64,000 nt of DNA. Origin: Flavicella sp964230805 (lineage in GTDB: Bacteria; Bacteroidota; Bacteroidia; Flavobacteriales; Flavobacteriaceae). Positions 55,733 to 64,000 of the stretch are shown here, in pieces. Where the stretch lies: positions 9,130 to 73,129 of the forward strand of contig CAXRIA010000020.1 in NCBI GenBank assembly GCA_964230805.1, read 5' to 3'. Below the pieces are notes generated by a model, which searched no databases, was not told the origin of the DNA, and saw nothing but the letters and a program-made list of their open reading frames with translations. Position numbers and translations under genes: made by a program. Each line of letters opens with the position of its first letter. Position 1 is the stretch's first letter.

Positions 55733-56920
55733 ATGACATCCAAATTCAACAAAATTACAAAGCTCTCAAAAAATTTAGCGAAAGCGCTTTTGAATGATAA
55801 ACTTCCTAAAAGTTTAGAGCGTTCAGACCTATTTGATCTATCAGACAAAGATTATATCCTTGACCAACTTACCAATAAAGAAAGTATTCAGAAGCGTACA
55901 GAACTGGTATATACGATTCAAAAAACTGCTGATTGGAAATCTCTAAAAACTAAAATCGATTTACCTGTACGCAGGCTTTACTGGAAATATACCGCGGTAG
56001 CATCTGCTTTCATTCTAATTTCATTGACATTTTTTTTCTATACCTCAAAAAAAAATATAGAAGAACCAATCATTGCAAAAAGAGAGATTGTCCCGGGCAC
56101 AGACAAAGCCTTTCTAACATTAGAAGACGGTTCTCATATTGAATTAGAAAAAGGAAAATCTGTCCAAACAAAAAATGCCTACAGCAACGGAGAGAAAATT
56201 ACATACAACAACACTCGTAAAGAGAAAAAAGAATCGGTTTACAATTATCTGACCATTCCGCGTGGAGGGCAGTTCTTCATAACGCTCGCTGATGACACAA
56301 AAGTTTGGTTGAACTCAGAATCCCAGTTAAAGTATCCTGTAAGATTTTCTGATAAGGCTGATCGAAAAGTTGAGCTGATTTATGGAGAAGCCTACTTTGA
56401 CGTGTCCCCTAGCTCTCTTCATCGAGGAGCTAAATTTAAAGTAATCCATAATGCACAAGAGATCGAAGTACTCGGCACAGAGTTTAATATGAAAGCCTAT
56501 CAAAATGAAGATTTTGTATACACCACGCTCGTGGAAGGAAAGGTAGCTGTAAATGTGGAAGATACCTCCTACGACTTAGCCCCGAATCAGCAAGCAGGCT
56601 TACGTGTTAGCAACAAAACAATATCGATTCAGACTATCGATGTTTACCATGAAATCGCGTGGAAGAACGGTGTCTTTAATTTTAAAAACAAATCCCTTAT
56701 GAATATTATGAGAGTCCTTGCACGTTGGTATGAAATTGACGTTGTTTTTGATGACCAAGCACTAAAGCCCATGATATTTAGTGGAACATTGAACAAAAAA
56801 TTGAGCATTCGAGATGTCTTGGAAACCATTACAACTGCCAATGGCATTAGTTATGAGCTAAATAATAAAAAAGTGCTCTTAAAAATAAATCAAAATAATC
56901 ACCAAAATAGCAAGCCATAG
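55733..56920 (+). CDS. FecR-family anti-sigma factor
   Basis: 395 residues. The N-terminal cytoplasmic part (1-82) is followed by one membrane helix (about 86-104, AVASAFILISLTFFFYT). The periplasmic FecR domain (about 115-290) contains LPIRGGQF-like TIPRGGQFFITLADDTKVWLN, GEAYFDVS and VLGTEFNMKAY. A C-terminal DUF4974-type STN-binding domain (about 310-390, SLMNIMRVLARWYEIDVVF) should contact the receptor's STN. It holds the sigma from 55121 inactive until signalled. Confidence 0.94.
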   Translation: MTSKFNKITKLSKNLAKALLNDKLPKSLERSDLFDLSDKDYILDQLTNKESIQKRTELVYTIQKTADWKSLKTKIDLPVRRLYWKYTAVASAFILISLTFFFYTSKKNIEEPIIAKREIVPGTDKAFLTLEDGSHIELEKGKSVQTKNAYSNGEKITYNNTRKEKKESVYNYLTIPRGGQFFITLADDTKVWLNSESQLKYPVRFSDKADRKVELIYGEAYFDVSPSSLHRGAKFKVIHNAQEIEVLGTEFNMKAYQNEDFVYTTLVEGKVAVNVEDTSYDLAPNQQAGLRVSNKTISIQTIDVYHEIAWKNGVFNFKNKSLMNIMRVLARWYEIDVVFDDQALKPMIFSGTLNKKLSIRDVLETITTANGISYELNNKKVLLKINQNNHQNSKP

Positions 56921-57036
56921 CCTAAAATAACACAAAGAAAGATCCGAAAAGAGAGATGTTTCGATCTATGACAAACGAACAATTATTTCCCCTGTAATGC
57001 GTATTCATTGATAAAAAACTAATACAATTCAAACAT

Positions 57037-60000
57037 ATGAAAACCAAGTTTACAGTAACGATTTTAATTAAAAGAAAATGTGTGTTCTTAGCAATTCTGA
57101 AAAGTTTTATTTTTTTCTTTTGCACGGCTGTCTTTAGCTCCTCAAACGGAAACCTGTTATCAGAGGATGTAAAAATCACAATCGATGCTGATAAAATTGT
57201 AACGGTTGAAGAAGCTCTCGATATGATCGCTCGACAAACCGAATATTCATTTGTATATAGGCCTGACTTGCTCAATGATTTGCCAACATTACAACTCAAA
57301 AAAGGGACTATTACTGTAAGAGAACTTCTGAATAGAAGCTTATCAACAACCAATTTTGACATCATTATTAACAAAAACGATACCATTTATATTGAGGAAA
57401 AGCCTACAAAAGAGCTATCCGTTGATCAACAAAAATCAATAAGCGGAAAAGTGACCGATGTGAACGATCAACCTTTACCAGGAGTAAATATTCTTGTAAA
57501 AGATACTACTGTGGGTACAAATACTAATTTTGAAGGTGATTTTTCGTTCGAAATACCAGAGGATGCCAATGTATTGGTTTTTTCATTTGTCGGTTTTAAA
57601 ACCCAAGAAATTGAGGTAGGTAAACAATCTTATTTTCAAATACAAATGGAAGAAGAATCTTCTGAATTAAATGAAGTTGTAATCGTTGGTCAACGCAGAT
57701 CAAACTTAAATGCCATTTCTACAAAACGAGACAATGTACAAATCGTTGATGCAATTTCTTCAGACGAAGTCGGGAGCCTGCCCGATGACAACGTAGGAGA
57801 TGCCTTAAGAAGAATCCCTGGAGTATCGCAAAAGGGAGATCAAGGCGAAACGCGCTTTGTATCGGTAAGAGGGCTCAATCCAGATTACAATTTCTTTAGT
57901 GTAAACGGTAGTCGAATCGCCGTACCGGACAGGAACGGTCGTCGCGTATTTTTAGATGTTTTACCTTCATCTCTGTCAAAAGAATTACAAACAGTAAAAA
58001 CATTTACTGCTGATTTGGATGCAGGTGGCGTTGGTGCTCACATCAATCTTGTTCCTCGTTCTGCTTTTGATTACAAAGGCAAATATTACTTCAAACTCTA
58101 CGGTCGAGGAGGAACGTACGAAAATAATGACGGTCCACGTGATGTAAATCCTTCAACCAAAGGCGATATGGTTTTTGCTTGGAAACCAGACAGCGCAAAT
58201 AAATTGGGAATTCTCATTGCAGCAGATTACTACAAAAGAGTATCTTATACAGACCATTTAGAAAACGCACAGAGAATCAATTTTTTCAGAACCACTGACA
58301 ACCAACCACTCTCGCCCGTATTCACTGCGGATGGCAGGAAACTGGAAAGGGATGGGCAAATTTATGATTTCAACGACGATGAGGTATATGCAGCGCCTGA
58401 GGGGGTTAACAGATTTATCTATTTGAATAACAGGGAGCGTATTGGTTTGAGTGCCGTACTTGACTATAAACTCAATGGAAGAACTAAGTTTAAGTTTATG
58501 CAATTTTACAACGAGGGAACAGACGACGAAGCTCGTCATGGCAATAGAGCTCTTTTTGATAAAAATCGAATTTTTGGCACAAAAACTTCTGGGTTCATTG
58601 ACTTTGAACACCGTTTGGAAATCGGCCTTTTTGATTTTACTAGAAACGTTTGGGGTAGCCAGTTAACCCTTGACCAAAGTATTGGTAGTAATGGCTTTCT
58701 TTCTGTAAAAGGAAATTATTCCGGTGCAAAATTCCTCAATGATGAGAATGTTTTCAGATTTATCACAACCGATACCAGTAGCGGCTCAGGACTCAAATCT
58801 ACCTATCATTATGAACTTGCAAACAGAAATGCCTTACTTACACCATTGGATATGCAAGCATATAACAACTTGGATTCGCGTTTCCTGCGCGGGAGTTTTG
58901 TCAATTACCAAGACTTACGAGATTTAAGGGAAGAGGTTTATGAAACCCAAATTGATTATGAAAATAACATCCACAAAAACGGGTTTGGGTATAAAATTGG
59001 GGCAAAATTTAGAAACATAGACCGAAATTACAACCGAGACCAGAACAACTGGATACCTGTAGAGTTTAACAACTTTGTAGCTACGGATTTTATCGGACCT
59101 AGTTATGATCCCGAATTGATCGGTATATCAAATCAAAACTCGATTTTCATACTTGATGAAGATAAAGTTATTGAGGGATTAATGAAAACTCGTGCTGATG
59201 CATCTCTGTTTACCTATGAAGAACGATTCCTAAGAAATAATGACCGTGACTATAGCGTTACCGAAAAAATATGGGCTGCTTATGCCTTGTTCAGCTACAA
59301 GGGGCCAAAACTTTATATCAATGCTGGTCTCAGAGTAGAAAATACTGATTTTACGAGTACAGCTAGACGGCAAGTCGAAAATAATAACATTCAAAATTGG
59401 GAAGACACTACCGAAGACGGCGGATATACTTCTTGGTTGCCATCTGTGAACACCCATTTTAATATTGGCGATGATTTTAAGATCAGGGCTTCTTATAGTA
59501 AAAGTCTAGGGAGGCCTGATTTTATATCATTTGCTCCCAGAGGTGAAGGCTTAAATATTCCCGAAGGAACTCAGCAAGATGAGCTGCGTGGGAATAAAGG
59601 AAATCCCGATTTAAAACCAAGAGAATCCCATAATTTCGATTTATCCCTTGAATATTATTTGGACAAAAACAAAGGACTTTTATCCGTGGGATTGTTCCAC
59701 AAGAATATCAAAAACGAATTCTTTAGACTTACCGAACCCTCTGCTCCCGTCGAACTCAATGGGCTAGTCAGACCTGTTTTTATTTCATCTTTTAGCAATT
59801 TAGACCAAAACGTGAAGATTACCGGCTTTGAGTTCAACCTTATAAAAGATTTGGATTTTTTACCCGGATTTTTAAACAACTTGGGGGTATCGTTGAATGC
59901 CCTGTATATCTTTGATCCAAAGGTATTGGTTCCAAACACATCTGAACTTGACCAAGACGACCAAGACAAGAACGACCAAGACGGTGACGGTAGAAATGAT

Positions 60001-60369
60001 TTATTCCCTTATACCGAGTTAAGTGGGCTTTTAGAGCAATCTAATGAAGTGTACAATGCAAGTATTTATTACCAAAAAGGAAAGTTTGAGGGAAGATTGG
60101 CATATCACTACACAGGTGATTTCCTTGATCGTATCGACACCTCGAACCCAGAAAGAAATAGAAGGCAACTCGGTCGTGACATCGTTGACTTTAAACTAAA
60201 ATACAAGGTTAACAAATCCCTAAATATCTTTTTCCTTAGCCAGAACCTAACAGATAGTGGAAGGCGCACAGATTACGATATTCCTAATTCTCCAAATTTT
60301 GCCGCATTGGTCAAACGGGATTTTGGTAGAACATTCTTCCTTGGGGCTTCCTATAGGATAAGAGACTAA
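57037..60369 (+). CDS. TonB-dependent receptor with STN signalling domain
   Basis: 1110 residues: hydrophobic leader, STN domain (about 45-120, TVEEALDMIARQTEYSFVYRP), carboxypeptidase-regulatory-like domain (about 130-210), plug (about 225-345) and barrel. The plug (DALRRIPGVSQKGDQGETRF, DLDAGGVGAHINLVPRSAFD) is of the TonB-Xanth-Caul type rather than SusC, and no SusD is present. Residues about 968-988 carry an Asp-rich loop (DQDDQDKNDQDGDGRND) that could bind calcium. Being in an operon with a GDPD suggests an organophosphate ligand, which is inference. Confidence 0.92.
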   Translation: MKTKFTVTILIKRKCVFLAILKSFIFFFCTAVFSSSNGNLLSEDVKITIDADKIVTVEEALDMIARQTEYSFVYRPDLLNDLPTLQLKKGTITVRELLNRSLSTTNFDIIINKNDTIYIEEKPTKELSVDQQKSISGKVTDVNDQPLPGVNILVKDTTVGTNTNFEGDFSFEIPEDANVLVFSFVGFKTQEIEVGKQSYFQIQMEEESSELNEVVIVGQRRSNLNAISTKRDNVQIVDAISSDEVGSLPDDNVGDALRRIPGVSQKGDQGETRFVSVRGLNPDYNFFSVNGSRIAVPDRNGRRVFLDVLPSSLSKELQTVKTFTADLDAGGVGAHINLVPRSAFDYKGKYYFKLYGRGGTYENNDGPRDVNPSTKGDMVFAWKPDSANKLGILIAADYYKRVSYTDHLENAQRINFFRTTDNQPLSPVFTADGRKLERDGQIYDFNDDEVYAAPEGVNRFIYLNNRERIGLSAVLDYKLNGRTKFKFMQFYNEGTDDEARHGNRALFDKNRIFGTKTSGFIDFEHRLEIGLFDFTRNVWGSQLTLDQSIGSNGFLSVKGNYSGAKFLNDENVFRFITTDTSSGSGLKSTYHYELANRNALLTPLDMQAYNNLDSRFLRGSFVNYQDLRDLREEVYETQIDYENNIHKNGFGYKIGAKFRNIDRNYNRDQNNWIPVEFNNFVATDFIGPSYDPELIGISNQNSIFILDEDKVIEGLMKTRADASLFTYEERFLRNNDRDYSVTEKIWAAYALFSYKGPKLYINAGLRVENTDFTSTARRQVENNNIQNWEDTTEDGGYTSWLPSVNTHFNIGDDFKIRASYSKSLGRPDFISFAPRGEGLNIPEGTQQDELRGNKGNPDLKPRESHNFDLSLEYYLDKNKGLLSVGLFHKNIKNEFFRLTEPSAPVELNGLVRPVFISSFSNLDQNVKITGFEFNLIKDLDFLPGFLNNLGVSLNALYIFDPKVLVPNTSELDQDDQDKNDQDGDGRNDLFPYTELSGLLEQSNEVYNASIYYQKGKFEGRLAYHYTGDFLDRIDTSNPERNRRQLGRDIVDFKLKYKVNKSLNIFFLSQNLTDSGRRTDYDIPNSPNFAALVKRDFGRTFFLGASYRIRD

Positions 60370-60388
60370 CTCAATATTTTTTAAAGAC

Positions 60389-61282
60389 ATGAAAAAATTA
60401 ATACAATTCCTTTTGGTATTGACTTTATGTTCCTGTAAAGTGCAGGAGATAAAAGTTACACCCAAAAAACAAACAATCGAGGGTTTCATTGCAAATCTTA
60501 AAGACTCCCAAAACAAAGAAATCATGGTCGTTGCTCATAGAGGGGATTGGCGAAATGCGCCAGAAAACTCATTGCAAGCCATTCAAAACTGTATTGATAT
60601 GGGAGTAGACATGGTAGAAATCGATGTCAGAAAAACAAAAGATGGCGTTTTAGTGCTTATGCACGATAAAACCATAAACAGAACTACCAACGGAAAAGGA
60701 AAAGTTAGCGAACTTACGTATAAGGAACTTCAGAAATTTTATTTGGTCAACGGTTTAAACAAAAAAACAGCTCACAAAGTCCCAACCCTAGAAGAAGCAT
60801 TGAAGCTTGCGAAAGGTAAGATTCTGGTGAACTTAGACAAAAGTTACAACATTTTTGCTGAATGTTATGAGGTGATAAAGAAAACCAAAACCCAAAGTCA
60901 GGTGCTCGTGAAAGGAGCAAAAACTAGACAAAATGTTGAAGCTGAATTTGGTGATTACCTTGATGACATCCTGTTTATGCCAATTGTTAAACTTTCTAGT
61001 GATAATGCCTATGAGGTCGTAAATGATTATCTAAAAAATTGGCCACCTGTTGCCATAGAATTTTCCATAAGAAACAATCTAGAGCCAATGATTGACCAAT
61101 TTGACCGTGTCCGAAAATCAGGAAGCAGTGTTTGGGTCAATTCAATAGGTAATGATGACGAGCAAGCCGCTTTAAACCCAAAAATATACAATTGGTATAT
61201 CTACAATAATGTAGATATTATTCAAACCGACAGACCCCAATTGTTACTGAACTATTTACGTAAAAAAGGATATCATTATTAA
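60389..61282 (+). CDS. Glycerophosphodiester phosphodiesterase lipoprotein
   Basis: 297 residues with a lipoprotein signal (FLLVLTLCSCKV). The GDPD barrel has HRGDW, APENSLQAIQNCI, VEIDVRKTKDGVLVLMHDKT and LVNLDKSY, i.e. the catalytic His pair, Glu/Asp metal ligands and Lys. It should release glycerol-3-phosphate from glycerophosphodiesters outside the inner membrane. It starts 19 bp after the TonB receptor and 12 bp before the PQQ-propeller gene, so these three are one operon. It is much shorter than the GDPD at 51078 and lacks its N-terminal region. Confidence 0.92.
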   Translation: MKKLIQFLLVLTLCSCKVQEIKVTPKKQTIEGFIANLKDSQNKEIMVVAHRGDWRNAPENSLQAIQNCIDMGVDMVEIDVRKTKDGVLVLMHDKTINRTTNGKGKVSELTYKELQKFYLVNGLNKKTAHKVPTLEEALKLAKGKILVNLDKSYNIFAECYEVIKKTKTQSQVLVKGAKTRQNVEAEFGDYLDDILFMPIVKLSSDNAYEVVNDYLKNWPPVAIEFSIRNNLEPMIDQFDRVRKSGSSVWVNSIGNDDEQAALNPKIYNWYIYNNVDIIQTDRPQLLLNYLRKKGYHY

Positions 61283-61294
61283 AAAACAAAAAAG

Positions 61295-62794
61295 ATGAAA
61301 AAGCTTATTCTACAAAGTGCAATGCTATTATTGGTAGTGCTACTCATATCATGCGAAGACAATGAAGAAACAAATTTACGTTCTTTACCAACCGTAGCGT
61401 TTGAAGTTAGTAAAGATCTTATCAATTTGGGTGAAAGAATCACATTGACCGACATGTCATTTGATCAAGATGGAACAATTGTTTCTTGGCATTGGGATTT
61501 TGGAAATGATGACACATCGACAGAACAGTCACCCGTCTATACGTATCCCGATATTGGTGAATTTACAATATCGCTCACAGTTACTGATAATGAAGAGAAT
61601 ACAAATGACAATACTTTTACAAAAAATGTTCGTGTTTTTTCAACGTCAGGAACTGCACCTTCGGTATTATGGTCGTATGATGTTCCCTTTCAATCTACCC
61701 ATACTTCTGTTGCTGTATCAAATGAAACCGTCTATGTTGTAACAGATGCAAAATCTAGTGCACCAGAAAGAGGCGATAACATTTTAACAATTAAAGAAGG
61801 CACTCTTTTATGGAGTGATCTCACAGACGATATCATCCGTATGTCACCCTCCATAGCTTCAGATGGAACCTTGCTTGTCGGTGACTATGACGGAATATTC
61901 AACGCTTACAGTACTGACGGGAGCCTTAAGTGGAGTGTTAATTTAAACAGTTTAAGTGATGAAGCAAACGATGGTTTTGTAAAATATTCCTCACCTGCCA
62001 TTGCCGCAGATGGAACCATTTACATTGGTATGGAGAATGACAACATACTTTTTGCGTTGAATCCAGACACGGGAGAACTGATATGGGAATTTCCAACCGG
62101 TGGTGATATAAGAGCAACACCTGTAATCGATTCAAGCGGTGTGATTTATATCGCCTCTACAGACGACAATCTTTATGCCATTAATCCAGATGGCACTTTA
62201 AAATGGGAAGTCACTTATGGAACGTATACTGCTGGAACTCCAGCCATTTCCGAAAATCTTAACCGAATTTATCTGACTTACAAAACGTCAGATAATACAG
62301 GATATCTTTCTGCTTTTAATTTGACGGATGGTTCCTTAATTTGGGATAGTGATCCACGTCCATTGGCCAAAATGGAACTAGGAGGTCCAACCATTGCAGA
62401 GGACGGAACCATATATGCAGGAGGAGAGGATGGTAAAATGGTCGCCTACAATACAGATGGAACTAAAAAATGGGAATATCCAACCATAGGTGCTCAAAGC
62501 AGAATCCTATCTGCTCCTGCACTGGATAACGAGGGGAATATCTATTTTGGGGATACAGACGGCTATTTCTATGTTGTTGGACCAAATGGACAGAATGAAT
62601 GGGCTCCAACACAATTAAATGAAGAGATAAGATCCTCTGCGACTATAGATGTGAATGGTGTAATTTACATCCTTACCAGAAATAACGCACACGATACTGG
62701 GAAATTATATGCATTGGAAACAAATGCAACTGGTTTAATGAATAGTGAATGGCCTATGCTTTCCAAAAATGCAAATCACACTAATCGCTATTGA
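61295..62794 (+). CDS. PKD-domain PQQ-like beta-propeller lipoprotein
   Basis: 499 residues: lipoprotein signal (LLVVLLISCEDN), a PKD domain (about 30-115, SFDQDGTIVSWHWDFGNDD), then PQQ-type blades (DGTLLVGDYDGIFNAYSTDG; GVIYIASTDDNLYAINPDGT) ending SEWPMLSKNANHTNRY. The blades and the closing motif match the T9SS protein at 41467-42969 closely, so the two are paralogues sent to the surface by different routes. The propeller probably binds substrate or scaffolds the receptor and GDPD. No enzymatic residues recognised. Confidence 0.85.
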   Translation: MKKLILQSAMLLLVVLLISCEDNEETNLRSLPTVAFEVSKDLINLGERITLTDMSFDQDGTIVSWHWDFGNDDTSTEQSPVYTYPDIGEFTISLTVTDNEENTNDNTFTKNVRVFSTSGTAPSVLWSYDVPFQSTHTSVAVSNETVYVVTDAKSSAPERGDNILTIKEGTLLWSDLTDDIIRMSPSIASDGTLLVGDYDGIFNAYSTDGSLKWSVNLNSLSDEANDGFVKYSSPAIAADGTIYIGMENDNILFALNPDTGELIWEFPTGGDIRATPVIDSSGVIYIASTDDNLYAINPDGTLKWEVTYGTYTAGTPAISENLNRIYLTYKTSDNTGYLSAFNLTDGSLIWDSDPRPLAKMELGGPTIAEDGTIYAGGEDGKMVAYNTDGTKKWEYPTIGAQSRILSAPALDNEGNIYFGDTDGYFYVVGPNGQNEWAPTQLNEEIRSSATIDVNGVIYILTRNNAHDTGKLYALETNATGLMNSEWPMLSKNANHTNRY

Positions 62795-62799
62795 AAAAT

Positions 62800-62831
62800 A
62801 AAGGCACTATTTCAATTGATATATTGCCTTT
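62800..62831 (+). terminator. Possible weak terminator after the PQQ lipoprotein gene
   Basis: AAAGGCA and TGCCTTT pair across an 18-base loop, with only a short T-run. It sits six bases past the operon's last stop codon. Confidence 0.3.
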
Positions 62832-62958
62832 CCATTGAAAATCATACTAGAATCCGCGATGTAGTATTATTTAAAAAAAAATAGTATCTTGAGGGCTGTA
62901 TGGGTCCTCATTTTTAGACACAAGGATAGAAATCCCTAGTTACTGAATAAAAACCCAT

Positions 62959-63002
62959 CTACTACCCCATTGCTTTTCAATCGAAAAGCAGCGTACTACC
63001 CC
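62959..63002. promoter_or_regulatory. Hairpin flanked by direct repeats of TACTACCCC
   Basis: TACTACCCC occurs at 62960-62968 and 62994-63002, 34 bases apart. Exactly between them lies an 8-bp perfect stem, TGCTTTTC/GAAAAGCA (62971-62990) with loop AATC. It falls in the 429-bp gap before a sigma gene, where no gene was seen. It may be an operator pair or an RNA element. Confidence 0.45.
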
Positions 63003-63250
63003 TTCATACCAAGTGTTCTGAATTGGCTAGTAACTTTTTAAGCATTTTAAAATAGTTTCTAATCACAGGAATTACGAAACAAATCTGTTTTTTTTAACAC
63101 CAAGTTAAAAAAACACAAGAACAACCGTTTGAGCAAAAAAATGGCCGTTTACTCAGCACAATTTAGCACCATTCGCGTTGAAAAAGTTCTTACCGTTCAC
63201 TTGATATGTCATTTAAATGAGAAATGTTTTTATTAAATCAGTTGACTACA

Positions 63251-63844
63251 ATGGACCGAACAAACCATGAAATATTTTTAGTAAAAAGACTTATGACAGG
63301 TAACGAAAAAGCCTTTCGAGACCTCTTTGAAACCTACCATAACGACGTTTACGCCTACAGCATAAGTATGCTAAAAACGCATCCATTGGCAGAAGAGATT
63401 GTTCAAGAGGTCTTCTTAAATATTTGGAAGCACAGAAATAGACTGAACCCAGAATTATCGTTTAAATCTTATGTATTCACCATTACTCGTAACCTAACAT
63501 TCAATCTCATTAGCAAAACGGCAAACAATCGAAAACTCAAAAAAATGGTATTCTACGAGTGTCAAAGGTCGTACAGTCCCATTGAAAATAAAACAGCGGA
63601 ATCTTATTATGAAATCCTTAAAAAAAAGGCGACCGAACAATTACCTCCAAGAAGAAGAATTATTTTTGAAATGTCTCGCGAGGAAGACAAAAACTACAAA
63701 GAAATCAGCAAAGAATTAAATATTTCCATCAGTACTGTCAAAGGGCAAATGAGCAAAGCTTTGGCCACTATCAAAGACTTCTTAATAAAGCATGGAGATG
63801 TCGCTCTATCCATTACACTGATTTCATCGAACTGGCTTGCATAA
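63251..63844 (+). CDS. RNA polymerase ECF-type sigma factor
   Basis: 197 residues from the ATG at 63251 (MDRTNHEIFLVKRLMTGNEK), chosen because sigma region 2 normally begins about this far from the start; an ATG at 63224 would add nine residues. Region 2: LAEEIVQEVFLNIWKHRNRL; region 4: LPPRRRIIFEMSREEDKNYKEI and ISISTVKGQM. A FecR-like gene begins 81 bp downstream, so this is the third sigma in 10 kb and opens another signalling locus, perhaps a PUL. Confidence 0.92.
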   Translation: MDRTNHEIFLVKRLMTGNEKAFRDLFETYHNDVYAYSISMLKTHPLAEEIVQEVFLNIWKHRNRLNPELSFKSYVFTITRNLTFNLISKTANNRKLKKMVFYECQRSYSPIENKTAESYYEILKKKATEQLPPRRRIIFEMSREEDKNYKEISKELNISISTVKGQMSKALATIKDFLIKHGDVALSITLISSNWLA

Positions 63845-63925
63845 ATGGTAATTTTTAATAAAAAACAAGCTTCGAGTAGTACTCACAACCAACTCATCTG
63901 TATTATATAGGCAAGAAGGTATCTT

Positions 63926-64000
63926 ATGAATTCAGATGAACATTATAAAAACCTATTAAAAAAATTCATTCTAAACCAGTGTTCCAAAAAGGAGGCTACT
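63926..64000 (+). CDS. FecR-type anti-sigma factor, start only
   Basis: 25 codons to the window edge (MNSDEHYKNLLKKFILNQCS, then KKEAT). The short charged start with a LLxKFxxNxCSxxE pattern is that of cytoplasmic FecR N termini, and the position after an ECF sigma gene supports it. The rest lies outside the window. Confidence 0.6.
   Translation, partial: MNSDEHYKNLLKKFILNQCSKKEAT

Noticed and set aside
57037..60369. SusC-type PUL receptor
   Set aside because: The plug is of the TonB-Xanth-Caul kind, an STN domain is present and no SusD partner follows.

Overview
The window reads as chromosomal DNA of a marine-type member of the Flavobacteriaceae (Bacteroidota). It is AT-rich, its recognisable promoters have the Bacteroidota TAnnTTTG box rather than TATAAT, and it carries SusC/SusD, a hybrid two-component sensor (HTCS), type IX secretion (T9SS) C-terminal sorting domains, and ECF sigma/FecR/TonB-receptor modules. 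All calls rest on reading the sequence; no database search was possible.

Layout. 1-3013: a DNA-damage cassette with a DnaE-type polymerase (minus, cut by the window edge) divergent from a LexA-like HTH/S24 regulator and an exonuclease-GIY-YIG fusion. 3124-5247: an epimerase/reductase and a secreted NTF2-like/CBM48-like protein. 5426-26016 (minus): a polysaccharide utilisation locus (PUL) joined to the complete glucuronate-to-KDPG route. In transcription order it has a T9SS protein, SusC, SusD, a SusE-position lipoprotein, a beta-helix protein, a GH2 with the NxK uronate motif, a GH3, a mannonate-oxidoreductase-type SDR, UxuA, UxaC, a hexuronate MFS carrier, KdgK and Eda. The divergent HTCS (26208-30299) is the likely switch, and a 34-bp palindrome lies between the two. 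30445-33042: Crp-like regulator, YceI, pirin and an FMN reductase. 33266-36508: a small secreted coil, a LytS/LytTR pair and a lipoprotein whose T9SS tail has decayed. 36967-40533: tRNA-fMet, era, der and trxB.

40821-62794: two divergent gene sets of matching content. The minus set (53407 to 41467) encodes an S74-like stub, a glycerophosphodiesterase (GDPD), a one-pass membrane protein, a 1591-residue LamG/trefoil-like T9SS protein, a sulfatase and a PQQ-propeller protein. The plus set encodes two ECF sigmas, FecR, an STN-type TonB receptor, a second GDPD and a second PQQ-propeller lipoprotein. Together they suggest a sigma/FecR-controlled system for taking phosphodiester- and sulfate-bearing material. 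A third sigma/FecR pair starts at the right edge.

The least expected signal is not a gene. All three tRNA genes (fMet, Pro-TGG, Pro-GGG) are followed, 160-175 bp beyond their 3' ends, by a second copy of the tRNA 3' end. After tRNA-Pro(TGG) this unit is tandemly repeated with period 175 bp. The two Pro bodies share loop sequences closed by stems of different sequence, as expected of a structured RNA. A degraded relative of the fMet tail lies at 5304-5360, so fMet-tail sequences bracket the PUL region.
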